A stretch of DNA of 64,000 nt from Diplosphaera chodatii (Eukaryota > Chlorophyta > Trebouxiophyceae > Prasiolales > Stichococcaceae). The stretch's first letter is position 1, and each line of letters begins with the position of its first letter. The notes beneath the pieces were generated by a model. It had not been told where the DNA came from. It saw nothing but the letters and a program-made list of their open reading frames with translations, and made no database searches. The DNA lies in assembly GCA_032358165.1 (NCBI GenBank), contig JAALGY010000016.1, positions 1-64,000 of the forward strand, written 5' to 3'. Position numbers and translations under genes: made by a program. Positions 41,550 through 52,826 of the stretch are shown piece after piece.

Positions 41550-42288
41550 ATGGCAGCGACTTGCGCAAAGTGCGTGAGTGGCTGGGAGTCAGGGGCCCTG
41601 TGAACGGTGACAACTACCAGCTGGCCGGCTACTTGCAGGCAGTCGCCTCCAAGACCGGTCGTCGGCGGTTAGCACAGTTCCGGATGGGCAGTCACATGCT
41701 GGGGGTGGAAACAGGGAGGTGGCAGCGTCTGCCGCGGGCAGAGCGGCTGTGTCAGCGGTGTAGATGCGGCGTGGTGGATGATGAGGCGCACATGGTCTGG
41801 GGGTGTCCAGCTCTAGTAGATCAGAGGGTGCAGCATTCTGAGCTGTTTCAAGACAGCGACATCACCACACCCCGGTTCCGTGTGGGACCAACCCACCCCA
41901 CCCTATGCAAGTGGTTGCTTCGGCAATCTGCCCTCCATGGTTTGTGTATATAAGTCGTTGAAAAACGCAATACACAAACAGCCTTCCGGTCAAAGGTCCT
42001 TTTCCATCGCTATTTGCACTTCCCTTACCGCTATCCATTCCACCACAGTGGCGGACTTTATGCAGCAGGATGCCGGGCAACTGGCAGCCTTTTTGCGGGT
42101 TTGTCATGATCATTGTGCAGAGTTGGAGGGGTGTACATCCAACCGGGATTGAGTGGAACCATTCTGTCAGCGGGGAGTGAACGGTTTCGGACACGACTCG
42201 TTGTGCATGTTGCTCTGGGTTATTCCGCCAGAGCCTGTGGCTAGGCCAAAATGGCCCACCACCAGTATGTAATCAATGTCAATGTCAA
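41550..42288 (+). mobile_element. LINE1 copy e, inside T1, containing a 225-bp-family copy
   Basis: A 5'-truncated LINE1 starting at ATGGCAGCGACTTGCG and ending AATCAATGTCAATGTCAA. The 8-bp TSD TGCTGTGA is at 41542-41549 and 42289-42296. It contains a shortened 225-bp-family element at 41870-42040. Confidence 0.9.
41870..42040 (+). mobile_element. 225-bp element, copy J, internally truncated at 5'
   Basis: Only 171 bp: it begins at CCCCGGTTCCGTGTGG, lacks the T-arm-like region and keeps the constant 3' end CTATCCATTC. The TSD CACCACA (41863-41869 and 42041-42047) is confirmed by the empty site at 48590-48600. A 5'-truncated copy supports target-primed insertion with the plus strand as sense here. 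Confidence 0.9.
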
Positions 42289-42848
42289 TGCTGTGATGGG
42301 CCGCAAGGCTGGCACGCTGCTCGCGGAGGCAAGCAAGAGTGGCGAAGGCGATGACGATGCGTGCTTTAGCAGCGGCAGGCCGTGCCAGGGGGCCGCTCCC
42401 CCTGGCACGGTGAAAACGGAAAGTGTTTCGGATGGGCAGTCACATGCTGGGGGTGGAGACAGGGAGGTGGCAGCGTCTGCCGCGGGCAGAGCGGCTGTGT
42501 CAGCGGTGTAGCTGCGGCGTGGTGGATGATGAGGCGCACATGGTCTGGGGGTGTCCAGCTCTAGTAGGTCAGAGGGTGCAGCATTCTGAGCTGTTTCAGG
42601 ACAGCGACATCACCTCAGTGGCGGACTTTATGCAGCAGGATGCCGGGCAACTGGCAGCCTTTTTGCGGGTTTGTCATGATCATTGTGCGGAGTTGGAGGG
42701 GTGTACATCCAACCGGGATTGAGTGGAACCATTCTGTCAGCGGGGAGTGAACGGTTTCGGACACGACTCGTTGTGCATGTCGCTCTGGGTTATTCCGCCA
42801 GAGCCTGTGGCTAGGCCAAAATGGCCCACCACCAGTATGTAATCAATG

Positions 42849-42917
42849 TCAATGTATACACCCGTACCTCACCTGCCCAGTCAGCACTGGACCAAGATCA
42901 AGAACAAGAGCAAGAGC
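42849..42917 (+). mobile_element. T2 5' fragment used as array spacer
   Basis: TATACACCCGTACCTCACC followed by a CAAGAACAAGAG-type stretch, matching the T2 5' end. The same spacer recurs at 46343-46411 and 49398-49466 between LINE1 copies. Confidence 0.75.
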
Positions 42918-43964
42918 AACACCAAGACCCAGCACTGCAGCTGCACTTGTTCGATGCACTAGTACGTCCTGTTATGCTTTATGGTGTCGAAACATGGGGT
43001 CCTGGGCGCTGTGCGGTAGTGGCATGGACACTTGTGAGCTTGTCCATCGGAAGTTTCTTCGGTCTGTTCTTGGTGTGCGCACAGGCACTCCCAACGTGGC
43101 GGTGTTGGGGGAGCTTGGGCGATTCCCGGTGGCACACACGGCAACGCTGGCCATCTGCCGGTTCTGGAATCGGCTGGTCGCGATGCCGGAGACACGCCTC
43201 ACCAAGCAGGCATTCCTGGAGAACTGTGCTCTGGCCACCCGGCCGGGGCGCAGCAAGACCAGCTCAGCATGTTGGGCTGCCCAGGTGTGCTCGTTCCTGC
43301 ACTTCATGTCACCCATCGTTGACGGCGTGCCGCAGCGCATTGACACTTCGGTTGTCAGTGCACACCTGCAGCGATGCACATTCGATGCTGTGAATGGCAG
43401 CGACTTGCGCAAAGTGCGTGAGTGGCTGGGAGTCAGGGGCCCTGTCAACGGTGACAACTACCAGCTGGCCGGCTGCTTGCAGGCAGTCGCCTCCAAGACC
43501 GGTCGTCGGCGGTTAGCACAGTTTCGGATGTTTGTTTGTTTGTTTGTTTGTTTTTTACAAAGGGCGTCCAGGCCAGAACCAAGCTCAAGAACAAGGCTCT
43601 GCGGCACAATGCGGCGTCTCACGTGTGAACGTGAGGGCGGCGAAAGAATGTCATGTCACACATCAAGTGTCGAACCGTGCAGATGGAGGACACTGAAACC
43701 GCAAGGGAATGCAGGGTCCATGAGACCAGCGCAAGGCAATAGTCCCGGTGAGGATGTCTAAGCTACATGGATGCAAACGTGCTGCAAAGGCTAAGAAGCG
43801 CGAGATCAGCAACGCCAACAAGGCAACAACGCGGTCCAATCACCCAGGCCACGAATGCGATGTCTAGATCTACGTGATTCCGTGTGACTCTACGTGATGC
43901 CACCAATACTGCTGGATTGCTATGACCGCCGCTGATGCGGCCGGAGCTAGCGGCAGACTGCGGC

Positions 43965-44219
43965 GGTATGGATAGCGGTAAGGGAAGTGCAAATAGCGAT
44001 GGAAAAGGACCTTTGACCGGAAGGCTGTTTGTGTATTGCGTTTTTCAACGACTTATATACACAAACCATGGAGGGCAGATTGCCGAAGCAACCACTTGCA
44101 TAGGGTGGGGTGGGTTGGTCCCACACGGAACTAGACCCGAAACTTCCGCCACCGCCAGGGATCGAACCCGGTCCCTGAACGGTGTCCAATGAATGGATAG
44201 CGGTAAGGGAAGTGCAATG
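43965..44219 (-). mobile_element. 225-bp element, copy K
   Basis: Unit starts are 43967 and 44192 (225 bp), with about 26 bp of a second unit. The probable TSD is GCGGC (43960-43964 and 44220-44224). The empty site is visible in units 1 and 3 (CTGCGGCAATGGC). Confidence 0.88.
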
Positions 44220-45043
44220 GCGGCAATGGCAGCTGCGGCCAGCGGCGGCGGCGGCAGCTGGCGATGGTGAAGCTGCGCGGCTGAAGAGGCAGCACAATAT
44301 GACACTGTGACACAGCCGCGGGTATGTGCATCTGCACTCTGAGAAGAACGGTGTGTGAGTGTCGGCTGTCGATGGCAAGGCGGCGCAGTTGATGCCAGAC
44401 GCCAGTTACAGCAGGCTCCCCCAAACCGCTGCAAACCGGATCTGACAAGAGCCAAGGCGCTGCTGGAGCTGCGTAGATGGATGCTGTGCGCCGCTGAACG
44501 CCGGATGTGCGCCTAGCCGCTACAGGGTGACCAAGCCTGCAGCAGCGCAGTCGCGCATGCGGCGCAGGCGGCTGAAGCGGCTGCTGTGAAGGCTGATGGC
44601 GGGCTAACGGCTATCAGAGCGTATCATGACGCCGTGTGTGATGGCTGCAGAGCTGTGATGACGCCGGCCAGGCTGTGAAGGCGGTTTCCGAAACCGCTGT
44701 GCTGCGGGATCCCTGCTGATCGCCAAACCGAACTGCCCCCGAAGTCCGGCTGGCGACGCAGGGCCGGCTGCAGGCGGCTCCTATGACGATGTAGAAGCTG
44801 CTGAAGGTGATGGTGAAGGCGTAGAACGGTAGGAGACGGCGTTGAAGGGGCTGGCCTGTGGAGGCGTGCTGGGTGGTTTGGGGGTCGAAGGCGGCGACTG
44901 TGGACTTTCCGTTTGAGCGCTTGCGGTTGACGACGATGAGGAAGGCGCTGAGTGGCTGTGGGAGCGTAGAAGCGGTGTGGACGTCAGGTTTGGCTGGTAG
45001 AGGTGTTGTGCTGCCGGGATGGCAACAATTTGGGCTGCTGTGA

Positions 45044-45782
45044 ATGGCAGCGACTTGCGCAAAGTGCGTGAGTGGCTGGGAGTCAGGGGCCCTGTGAACG
45101 GTGACAACTACCAGCTGGCCGGCTACTTGCAGGCAGTCGCCTCCAAGACCGGTCGTCGGCGGTTAGCACAGTTCCGGATGGGCAGTCACATGCTGGGGGT
45201 GGAAACAGGGAGGTGGCAGCGTCTGCCGCGGGCAGAGCGGCTGTGTCAGCGGTGTAGATGCGGCGTGGTGGATGATGAGGCGCACATGGTCTGGGGGTGT
45301 CCAGCTCTAGTAGATCAGAGGGTGCAGCATTCTGAGCTGTTTCAAGACAGCGACATCACCACACCCCGGTTCCGTGTGGGACCAACCCACCCCACCCTAT
45401 GCAAGTGGTTGCTTCGGCAATCTGCCCTCCATGGTTTGTGTATATAAGTCGTTGAAAAACGCAATACACAAACAGCCTTCCGGTCAAAGGTCCTTTTCCA
45501 TCGCTATTTGCACTTCCCTTACCGCTATCCATTCCACCACAGTGGCGGACTTTATGCAGCAGGATGCCGGGCAACTGGCAGCCTTTTTGCGGGTTTGTCA
45601 TGATCATTGTGCAGAGTTGGAGGGGTGTACATCCAACCGGGATTGAGTGGAACCATTCTGTCAGCGGGGAGTGAACGGTTTCGGACACGACTCGTTGTGC
45701 ATGTTGCTCTGGGTTATTCCGCCAGAGCCTGTGGCTAGGCCAAAATGGCCCACCACCAGTATGTAATCAATGTCAATGTCAA
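45044..45782 (+). mobile_element. LINE1 copy g, duplicate of copy e
   Basis: Identical position within T1 and identical TSD TGCTGTGA (45036-45043 and 45783-45790). It contains the 225-bp-family copy at 45364-45534, like unit 1. Confidence 0.88.
45364..45534 (+). mobile_element. 225-bp element, copy L (duplicate of J)
   Basis: Same truncation point and flanks CACCACA as 41870-42040. It arose by duplication of the array unit, not by a second insertion. Confidence 0.88.
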
Positions 45783-47024
45783 TGCTGTGATGGGCCGCAA
45801 GGCTGGCACGCTGCTCGCGGAGGCAAGCAAGAGTGGCGAAGGCGATGACGATGCGTGCTTTAGCAGCGGCAGGCCGTGCCAGGGGGCCGCTCCCCCTGGC
45901 ACGGTGAAAACGGAAAGTGTTTCGGATGGGCAGTCACATGCTGGGGGTGGAGACAGGGAGGTGGCAGCGTCTGCCGCGGGCAGAGCGGCTGTGTCAGCGG
46001 TGTAGCTGCGGCGTGGTGGATGATGAGGCGCACATGGTCTGGGGGTGTCCAGCTCTAGTAGGTCAGAGGGTGCAGCATTCTGAGCTGTTTCAGGACAGCG
46101 ACATCACCTCAGTGGCGGACTTTATGCAGCAGGATGCCGGGCAACTGGCAGCCTTTTTGCGGGTTTGTCATGATCATTGTGCGGAGTTGGAGGGGTGTAC
46201 ATCCAACCGGGATTGAGTGGAACCATTCTGTCAGCGGGGAGTGAACGGTTTCGGACACGACTCGTTGTGCATGTCGCTCTGGGTTATTCCGCCAGAGCCT
46301 GTGGCTAGGCCAAAATGGCCCACCACCAGTATGTAATCAATGTCAATGTATACACCCGTACCTCACCTGCCCAGTCAGCACTGGACCAAGATCAAGAACA
46401 AGAGCAAGAGCAACACCAAGACCCAGCACTGCAGCTGCACTTGTTCGATGCACTAGTACGTCCTGTTATGCTTTATGGTGTCGAAACATGGGGTCCTGGG
46501 CGCTGTGCGGTATTGGCGTGGACACTTGTGAGCTTGTCCATCGGAAGTTTCTTCGGTCTGTTCTTGGTGTGCGCACAGGCACTCCCAACGTGGCGGTGTT
46601 GGGGGAGCTTGGGCGATTCCCGGTGGCACACACGGCAACGCTGGCCATCTGCCGGTTCTGGAATCGGCTGGTCGCGATGCCGGAGACACGCCTCACCAAG
46701 CAGGCATTCCTGGAGAACTGTGCTCTGGCCACCCGGCCGGGGCGCAGCAAGACCAGCTCAGCATGTTGGGCTGCCCAGGTGTGCTCGTTCCTGCACTTCA
46801 TGTCACCCATCGTTGACGGCGTGCCGCAGCGCATTGACACTTCGGTTGTCAGTGCACACCTGCAGCGATGCACATTCGATGCTGTGAATGGCAGCGACTT
46901 GCGCAAAGTGCGTGAGTGGCTGGGAGTCAGGGGCCCTGTCAACGGTGACAACTACCAGCTGGCCGGCTGCTTGCAGGCAGTCGCCTCCAAGACCGGTCGT
47001 CGGCGGTTAGCACAGTTTCGGATG

Positions 47025-48973
47025 TTTGTTTGTTTGTTTGTTTGTTTTTTACAAAGGGCGTCCAGGCCAGACCAAGCTCAAGAACAAGGCTCTGCGGCAC
47101 AATGCGGCGTCTCACGTGTGAACGTGAGGGCGGCGAAAGAATGTCATGTCACACATCAAGTGTCGAACCGTGCAGATGGAGGACACTGAAACCGCAAGGG
47201 AATGCAGGGTCCATGAGACCAGCGCAAGGCAATAGTCCCGGTGAGGATGTCTAAGCTACATGGATGCAAACGTGCTGCAAAGGCTAAGAAGCGCGAGATC
47301 AGCAACGCCAACAAGGCAACAACGCGGTCCAATCACCCAGGCCACGAATGCGATGTCTAGATCTACGTGATTCCGTGTGACTCTACGTGATGCCACCAAT
47401 ACTGCTGGATTGCTATGACCGCCGCTGATGCGGCCGGAGCTAGCGGCAGACTGCGGCAATGGCAGCTGCGGCCAGCGGCGGCGGCGGCAGCTGGCGATGG
47501 TGAAGCTGCGCGGCTGAAGAGGCAGCACAATATGACACTGTGACACAGCCGCGGGTATGTGCATCTGCACTCTGAGAAGAACGGTGTGTGAGTGTCGGCT
47601 GTCGATGGCAAGGCGGCGCAGTTGATGCCAGACGCCAGTTACAGCAGGCTCCCCCAAACCGCTGCAAACCGGATCTGACAAGAGCCAAGGCGCTGCTGGA
47701 GCTGCGTAGATGGATGCTGTGCGCCGCTGAACGCCGGATGTGCGCCTAGCCGCTACAGGGTGACCAAGCCTGCAGCAGCGCAGTCGCGCATGCGGCGCAG
47801 GCGGCTGAAGCGGCTGCTGTGAAGGCTGATGGCGGGCTAACGGCTATCAGAGCGTATCATGACGCCGTGTGTGATGGCTGCAGAGCTGTGATGACGCCGG
47901 CCAGGCTGTGAAGGCGGTTTCCGAAACCGCTGTGCTGCGGGATCCCTGCTGATCGCCAAACCGAACTGCCCCCGAAGTCCGGCTGGCGACGCAGGGCCGG
48001 CTGCAGGCGGCTCCTATGACGATGTAGAAGCTGCTGAAGGTGATGGTGAAGGCGTAGAACGGTAGGAGACGGCGTTGAAGGGGCTGGCCTGTGGAGGCGT
48101 GCTGGGTGGTTTGGGGGTCGAAGGCGGCGACTGTGGACTTTCCGTTTGAGCGCTTGCGGTTGACGACGATGAGGAAGGCGCTGAGTGGCTGTGGGAGCGT
48201 AGAAGCGGTGTGGACGTCAGGTTTGGCTGGTAGAGGTGTTGTGCTGCCGGGATGGCAACAATTTGGGCTGCTGTGAATGGCAGCGACTTGCGCAAAGTGC
48301 GTGAGTGGCTGGGAGTCAGGGGCCCTGTGAACGGTGACAACTACCAGCTGGCCGGCTACTTGCAGGCAGTCGCCTCCAAGACCGGTCGTCGGCGGTTAGC
48401 ACAGTTCCGGATGGGCAGTCACATGCTGGGGGTGGAAACAGGGAGGTGGCAGCGTCTGCCGCGGGCAGAGCGGCTGTGTCAGCGGTGTAGATGCGGCGTG
48501 GTGGATGATGAGGCGCACATGGTCTGGGGGTGTCCAGCTCTAGTAGATCAGAGGGTGCAGCATTCTGAGCTGTTTCAAGACAGCGACATCACCACAGTGG
48601 CGGACTTTATGCAGCAGGATGCCGGGCAACTGGCAGCCTTTTTGCGGGTTTGTCATGATCATTGTGCAGAGTTGGAGGGGTGTACATCCAACCGGGATTG
48701 AGTGGAACCATTCTGTCAGCGGGGAGTGAACGGTTTCGGACACGACTCGTTGTGCATGTTGCTCTGGGTTATTCCGCCAGAGCCTGTGGCTAGGCCAAAA
48801 TGGCCCACCACCAGTATGTAATCAATGTCAATGTCAATGCTGTGATGGGCCGCAAGGCTGGCACGCTGCTCGCGGAGGCAAGCAAGAGTGGCGAAGGCGA
48901 TGACGATGCGTGCTTTAGCAGCGGCAGGCCGTGCCAGGGGGCCGCTCCCCCTGGCACGGTGAAAACGGAAAGT
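47025..48973 (-). mobile_element. T1 element 9, containing LINE1
   Basis: T1 with nested LINE1 (48277-48837, TSD TGCTGTGA at 48269-48276 and 48838-48845). Its outer TSD is GTTTCGGATG at 47015-47024 and 48974-48983. The tail sequence lacks one A near GGCCAGACCAAGC. Confidence 0.88.
48277..48837 (+). mobile_element. LINE1 copy i, nested, without 225-bp insertion
   Basis: Counterpart of copies e and g. The frame of ORF2 residues to the C-terminus is open to GCTSNRD and the natural stop. It shows the uninterrupted CACCACAGTGGCGG site. Confidence 0.88.
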
Positions 48974-49466
48974 GTTTCGGATGGGCAGTCACATGCTGGG
49001 GGTGGAGACAGGGAGGTGGCAGCGTCTGCCGCGGGCAGAGCGGCTGTGTCAGCGGTGTAGCTGCGGCGTGGTGGATGATGAGGCGCACATGGTCTGGGGG
49101 TGTCCAGCTCTAGTAGGTCAGAGGGTGCAGCATTCTGAGCTGTTTCAGGACAGCGACATCACCTCAGTGGCGGACTTTATGCAGCAGGATGCCGGGCAAC
49201 TGGCAGCCTTTTTGCGGGTTTGTCATGATCATTGTGCGGAGTTGGAGGGGTGTACATCCAACCGGGATTGAGTGGAACCATTCTGTCAGCGGGGAGTGAA
49301 CGGTTTCGGACACGACTCGTTGTGCATGTCGCTCTGGGTTATTCCGCCAGAGCCTGTGGCTAGGCCAAAATGGCCCACCACCAGTATGTAATCAATGTCA
49401 ATGTATACACCCGTACCTCACCTGCCCAGTCAGCACTGGACCAAGATCAAGAACAAGAGCAAGAGC

Positions 49467-50505
49467 AACACCAAGACCCAGCACTGCAGCTGCACTTGTT
49501 CGATGCACTAGTACGTCCTGTTATGCTTTATGGTGTCGAAACATGGGGTCCTGGGCGCTGTGCGGTAGTGGCATGGACACTTGTGAGCTTGTCCATCGGA
49601 AGTTTCTTCGGTCTGTTCTTGGTGTGCGCACAGGCACTCCCAACGTGGCGGTGTTGGGGGAGCTTGGGCGATTCCCGGTGGCACACACGGCAACGCTGGC
49701 CATCTGCCGGTTCTGGAATCGGCTGGTCGCGATGCCGGAGACACGCCTCACCAAGCAGGCATTCCTGGAGAACTGTGCTCTGGCCACCCGGCCGGGGCGC
49801 AGCAAGACCAGCTCAGCATGTTGGGCTGCCCAGGTGTGCTCGTTCCTGCACTTCATGTCACCCATCGTTGACGGCGTGCCGCAGCGCATTGACACTTCGG
49901 TTGTCAGTGCACACCTGCAGCGCCGCACATTCGATGCTGTGAATGGCAGCGACTTGCGCAAAGTGCGTGAGTGGCTGGGAGTCAGGGGCCCTGTGAACGG
50001 TGACAACTACCAGCTGGCCGGCTACTTGCAGGCAGTCGCCTCCAAGACCGGTCGTCGGCGGTTAGCACAGTTTCGGATGGGCAGTCACATGCTGGGGGTG
50101 GAAACAGGGAGGTGGCAGCGTCTGCCGCGGGCAGAGCGGCTGTGTCAGCGGTGTAGCTGCGGCGTGGTGGATGATGAGGCGCATATGGTCTGGGGGTGTC
50201 CAGCTCTAGTAGATCAGAGGGTGCAGCATTCTGAGCTGTTTCAGGACAGCGACATCACCTCAGTGGCGGACTTTATGCAGCAAGATGCCGGGCAACTGGC
50301 AGCCTTTTTGCGGGTTTGTCATGATCATTGTGCAGAGTTGGAGGGGTGTACATCCAACCGGGCTTGAGTGGAACCATCCTGTCAGCGGGGAGTGAACGGT
50401 TTCGGACACGACTCGTTGTGCATGTTGCTCTGGGTTATTCCGCCAGAGCCTGTGGCTAGGCCAAAATGGCCCACCACCAGTATGTAATCAATGTCAATGT
50501 CAATG
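49467..50505 (+). mobile_element. LINE1 copy j, uninterrupted (empty T1 site)
   Basis: The fourth LINE1 of the array runs without T1: GTTTCGGATG at 50070-50079 is continuous with GGCAGTCACATG. The longest frame (49543-50367, 274 codons) covers ORF2 from CELVHRKFLRSVLGVRTGT to the C-terminal CxxC...HxxxxC motif. 5' truncation and the shared frameshift make it inactive. The tail is TCAATGTCAATG. Confidence 0.88.
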
Positions 50506-50617
50506 ACCCAGACCTTTGCAACATGACAACACCTAGCAGCGGCCACCCGCGGAACCCGCGCGGATGGGAGCACCTGCCTCAGAAGACCCTGGTGCCCGGT
50601 GTTGTGCATATCGGACA

Positions 50618-52374
50618 TTGACATTTGACATTGATTACATACTGGTGGTGGGCCATTTTGGCCTAGCCACAGGCTCTAGCGGGATAACCCAGAGCAACGT
50701 GCACAACGAGTCGTGTCACTTTCCGTTTTCACCGTGCCAGGGGGAGCGGCCCCCTGGCACGGCCTGCCGCTGCTAAAGCACGCATCGTCATCGCCTTCGC
50801 CACTCTTGCTTGCCTCCGCGAGCAGCGTGCCAGCCGTGCGGCCCATCACAGCAGCCCAAATTGTTGCCATCCCGGCAGCACAACACCTCTACCAGCCAAA
50901 CCTGACGTCCACACCGCTTCTACGCTCCCACAGCCACTCAGCGCCTTCCTCATCGTCGTCAACCGCAAGCGCTCAAACGGAAAGTCCACAGTCGCCGCCT
51001 TCGACCCCCAAACCACCCAGCACGCCTCCACAGGCCAGCCCCTTCAACGCCGTCTCCTACCGTTCTACGCCTTCACCATCACCTTCAGCAGCTTCTACAT
51101 CGTCATAGGAGCCGCCTGCAGCCGGCCCTGCGTCGCCAGCCGGACTTCGGGGGCAGTTCGGTTTGGCGATCAGCAGGGATCCCGCAGCACAGCGGTTTCG
51201 GAAACCGCCTTCACAGCCTGGCCGGCGTCATCACAGCTCTGCAGCCATCACACACGGCGTCATGATACGCTCTGATAGCCGTTAGCCCGCCATCAGCCTT
51301 CACAGCAGCCGCTTCAGCCGCCTGCGCCGCATGCGCGACTGCGCTGCTGCAGGCTTGGTCACCCTGTAGCGGCTAGGCGCACATCCGGCGTTCAGCGGCG
51401 CACAGCATCCATCTACGCAGCTCCAGCAGCGCCTTGGCTCTTGTCAGATCCGGTTTGCAGCGGTTTGGGGGAGCCTGCTGTAACTGGCGTCTGGCATCAG
51501 CTGCGCCGCCTTGCCATCGACAGCCGACACTCACACACCGTTCTTCTCAGAGTGCAGATGCACATAACCGCGGCTGTGTCACAGTGTCATATTGTGCTGC
51601 CTCTTCAGCCGCGCAGCTTCACCATCGCCAGCTGCCGCCGCCGCCGCTGGCCGCAGCTGCCATTGCCGCAGTCTGCCGCTAGCTCCGGCCGCATCAGCGG
51701 CGGTCATAGCAATCCAGCAGTATTGGTGGCATCACGTAGAGTCACACGGAATCACGTAGATCTAGACATCGCATTCGTGGCCTGGGTGATTGGACCGCGT
51801 TGTTGCCTTGTTGGCGTTGCTGATCTCGCGCTTCTTAGCCTTTGCAGCACGTTTGCATCCATGTAGCTTAGACATCCTCACCGGGACTATTGCCTTGCGC
51901 TGGTCTCATGGACCCTGCATTCCCTTGCGGTTTCAGTGTCCTCCATCTGCACGGTTCGACACTTGATGTGTGACATGACATTCTTTCGCCGCCCTCACGT
52001 TCACACGTGAGACGCCGCATTGTGCCGCAGAGCCTTGTTCTTGAGCTTGGTTCTGGCCTGGACGCCCTTTGTAAAAAACAAACAAACAAACAAACAAACA
52101 AACGAGTCGTGTCCGAAACCGTTCACTCCCCGCTGACAGAATGGATCCACTCAATCCCGGTTGGATGTACACCCCTCCAACTCTGCACAATGATCATGAC
52201 AAACCCGCAAAAAGGCTGCCAGTGGCCCGGCATCCTGCTGCATAAAGTCTGCCACTGAGGTGATGTCGCTGTCCTCAAACAGCTCAGAATGCTGCACCCT
52301 CTGATCTACTAGAGCTGGACACCCCCAGACCATATGCGCCTCATCATCCACCACGCCGCAGCTACACCGCTGAC
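50618..52374 (-). mobile_element. LINE1 copy k, short, interrupted by T1
   Basis: LINE1 3' UTR at 50618-50717, T1 element 10, then LINE1 52101-52374 (ORF2 C-terminus). ACA at 50615-50617 and 52375-52377 is the probable TSD in T2. The tail is CATTGACATTTGACATTG on the plus strand. Confidence 0.84.
50718..52100 (+). mobile_element. T1 element 10, full-length with 13-bp TSD
   Basis: 1383 bp from ACTTTCCGTTTTCACCGTGC to the CAAA tail, with the 5' hairpin at about 50730-50760. TSD AACGAGTCGTGTC at 50705-50717 and 52101-52113 lies in the LINE1 3' UTR, whose intact version is at 107-125. It is the best undisturbed T1 in the window. Confidence 0.9.
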
Positions 52375-52826
52375 ACAGCTTGCGGCCTTAGCCGCCAGCC
52401 CTCTGTTGTTTGCCAGCGCCAGCCCTAAGTCCACCTTGGGTCGGTTGCTTTCACCAGCATGCAGGGCGCCTCGCGGCGTATCCGTTCTCAGCGGGCCCAG
52501 AGCTCGGCGTCCTTGTACGCAACCAGTCCCTGCATGTCTGCGCAGGGTTTTCTGGGTTTACCCACGGGTGCCGTGGCACGTGGACAGACAGACGTTGCGA
52601 CTTTCAATATTAGAGACCTGCAGCGGTGCGACTCAGTGTGACTGCGTGGCATAGCTGCTGCCGCCGCCAAGTCCCTGTACTTGTACGACCATTAGGTAGC
52701 TATCCTCATCGGGCTTGTTGCCTTTCGCTGGTCTCATGAAGCCCTGCATTCCCTTGTGGTTTCAATGTCCTCCATCGACATTTTTAAGACCGGAATGTAA
52801 CGAGCAAGTCGCCCGCTCGCGTCATT

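Larger units (their letters stand above)
40297..42424 (-). mobile_element. T1 element 7, containing a LINE1 copy
   Basis: The minus-strand T1 has its tail at 40297-40320. The body runs to 41549, is interrupted by a LINE1 (41550-42288) and resumes with its 5' hairpin part up to 42424. The outer TSD is GTTTCGGATG. Confidence 0.88.
40147..42846 (+). mobile_element. LINE1 copy d (array unit 1 host), interrupted by T1
   Basis: Plus-strand LINE1 C-terminal ORF2 pieces at 40147-40296 and 42425-42846 surround T1 element 7, with the 10-bp TSD GTTTCGGATG (40287-40296 and 42425-42434). The 3' end has the LINE1 UTR and a TCAATG-type tail. The ORF2 fragment is inactive. Confidence 0.88.
40287..43520. repeat. 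Tandem unit 1 of the nested LINE1/T1 array
   Basis: First of three tandem units whose landmark GTTTCGGATG starts at 40287, 43521 and 47015. The basic length is about 3.05 kb. This unit is 179 bp longer because of the 225-bp-family copy at 41870. Confidence 0.9.
43531..45918 (-). mobile_element. T1 element 8, containing LINE1 and a 225-bp element
   Basis: Same insertion as T1 element 7 by duplication, with TSD GTTTCGGATG at 43521-43530 and 45919-45928. It carries an additional 225-bp copy at 43965-44219. Confidence 0.88.
42918..46340 (+). mobile_element. LINE1 copy f (array unit 2 host), interrupted by T1
   Basis: LINE1 ORF2 C-terminal pieces 42918-43530 and 45919-46340 around T1 element 8. 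A one-base deletion near GGTCCTGGGCGCTG shifts the frame (copy a has GGTCCTGGGGCG), and the same deletion is in the copies at 46412 and 49467. The copies therefore derive from one already-broken LINE1. Confidence 0.87.
43521..47014. repeat. Tandem unit 2 of the nested LINE1/T1 array
   Basis: Length 3494 bp: the 3.05-kb basic unit plus two 225-bp-family insertions, 43965-44219 (unique to this unit) and 45364-45534 (shared with unit 1). Confidence 0.9.
46412..49395 (+). mobile_element. LINE1 copy h (array unit 3 host), interrupted by T1
   Basis: LINE1 pieces 46412-47024 and 48974-49395 around T1 element 9. It is the same frameshifted LINE1 as in unit 2. Confidence 0.87.
47015..50069. repeat. 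Tandem unit 3 of the nested LINE1/T1 array
   Basis: The shortest unit, 3055 bp, with no 225-bp insertions. It shows the empty sites for copies J/L and K and is therefore the ancestral form of the unit. Confidence 0.9.
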
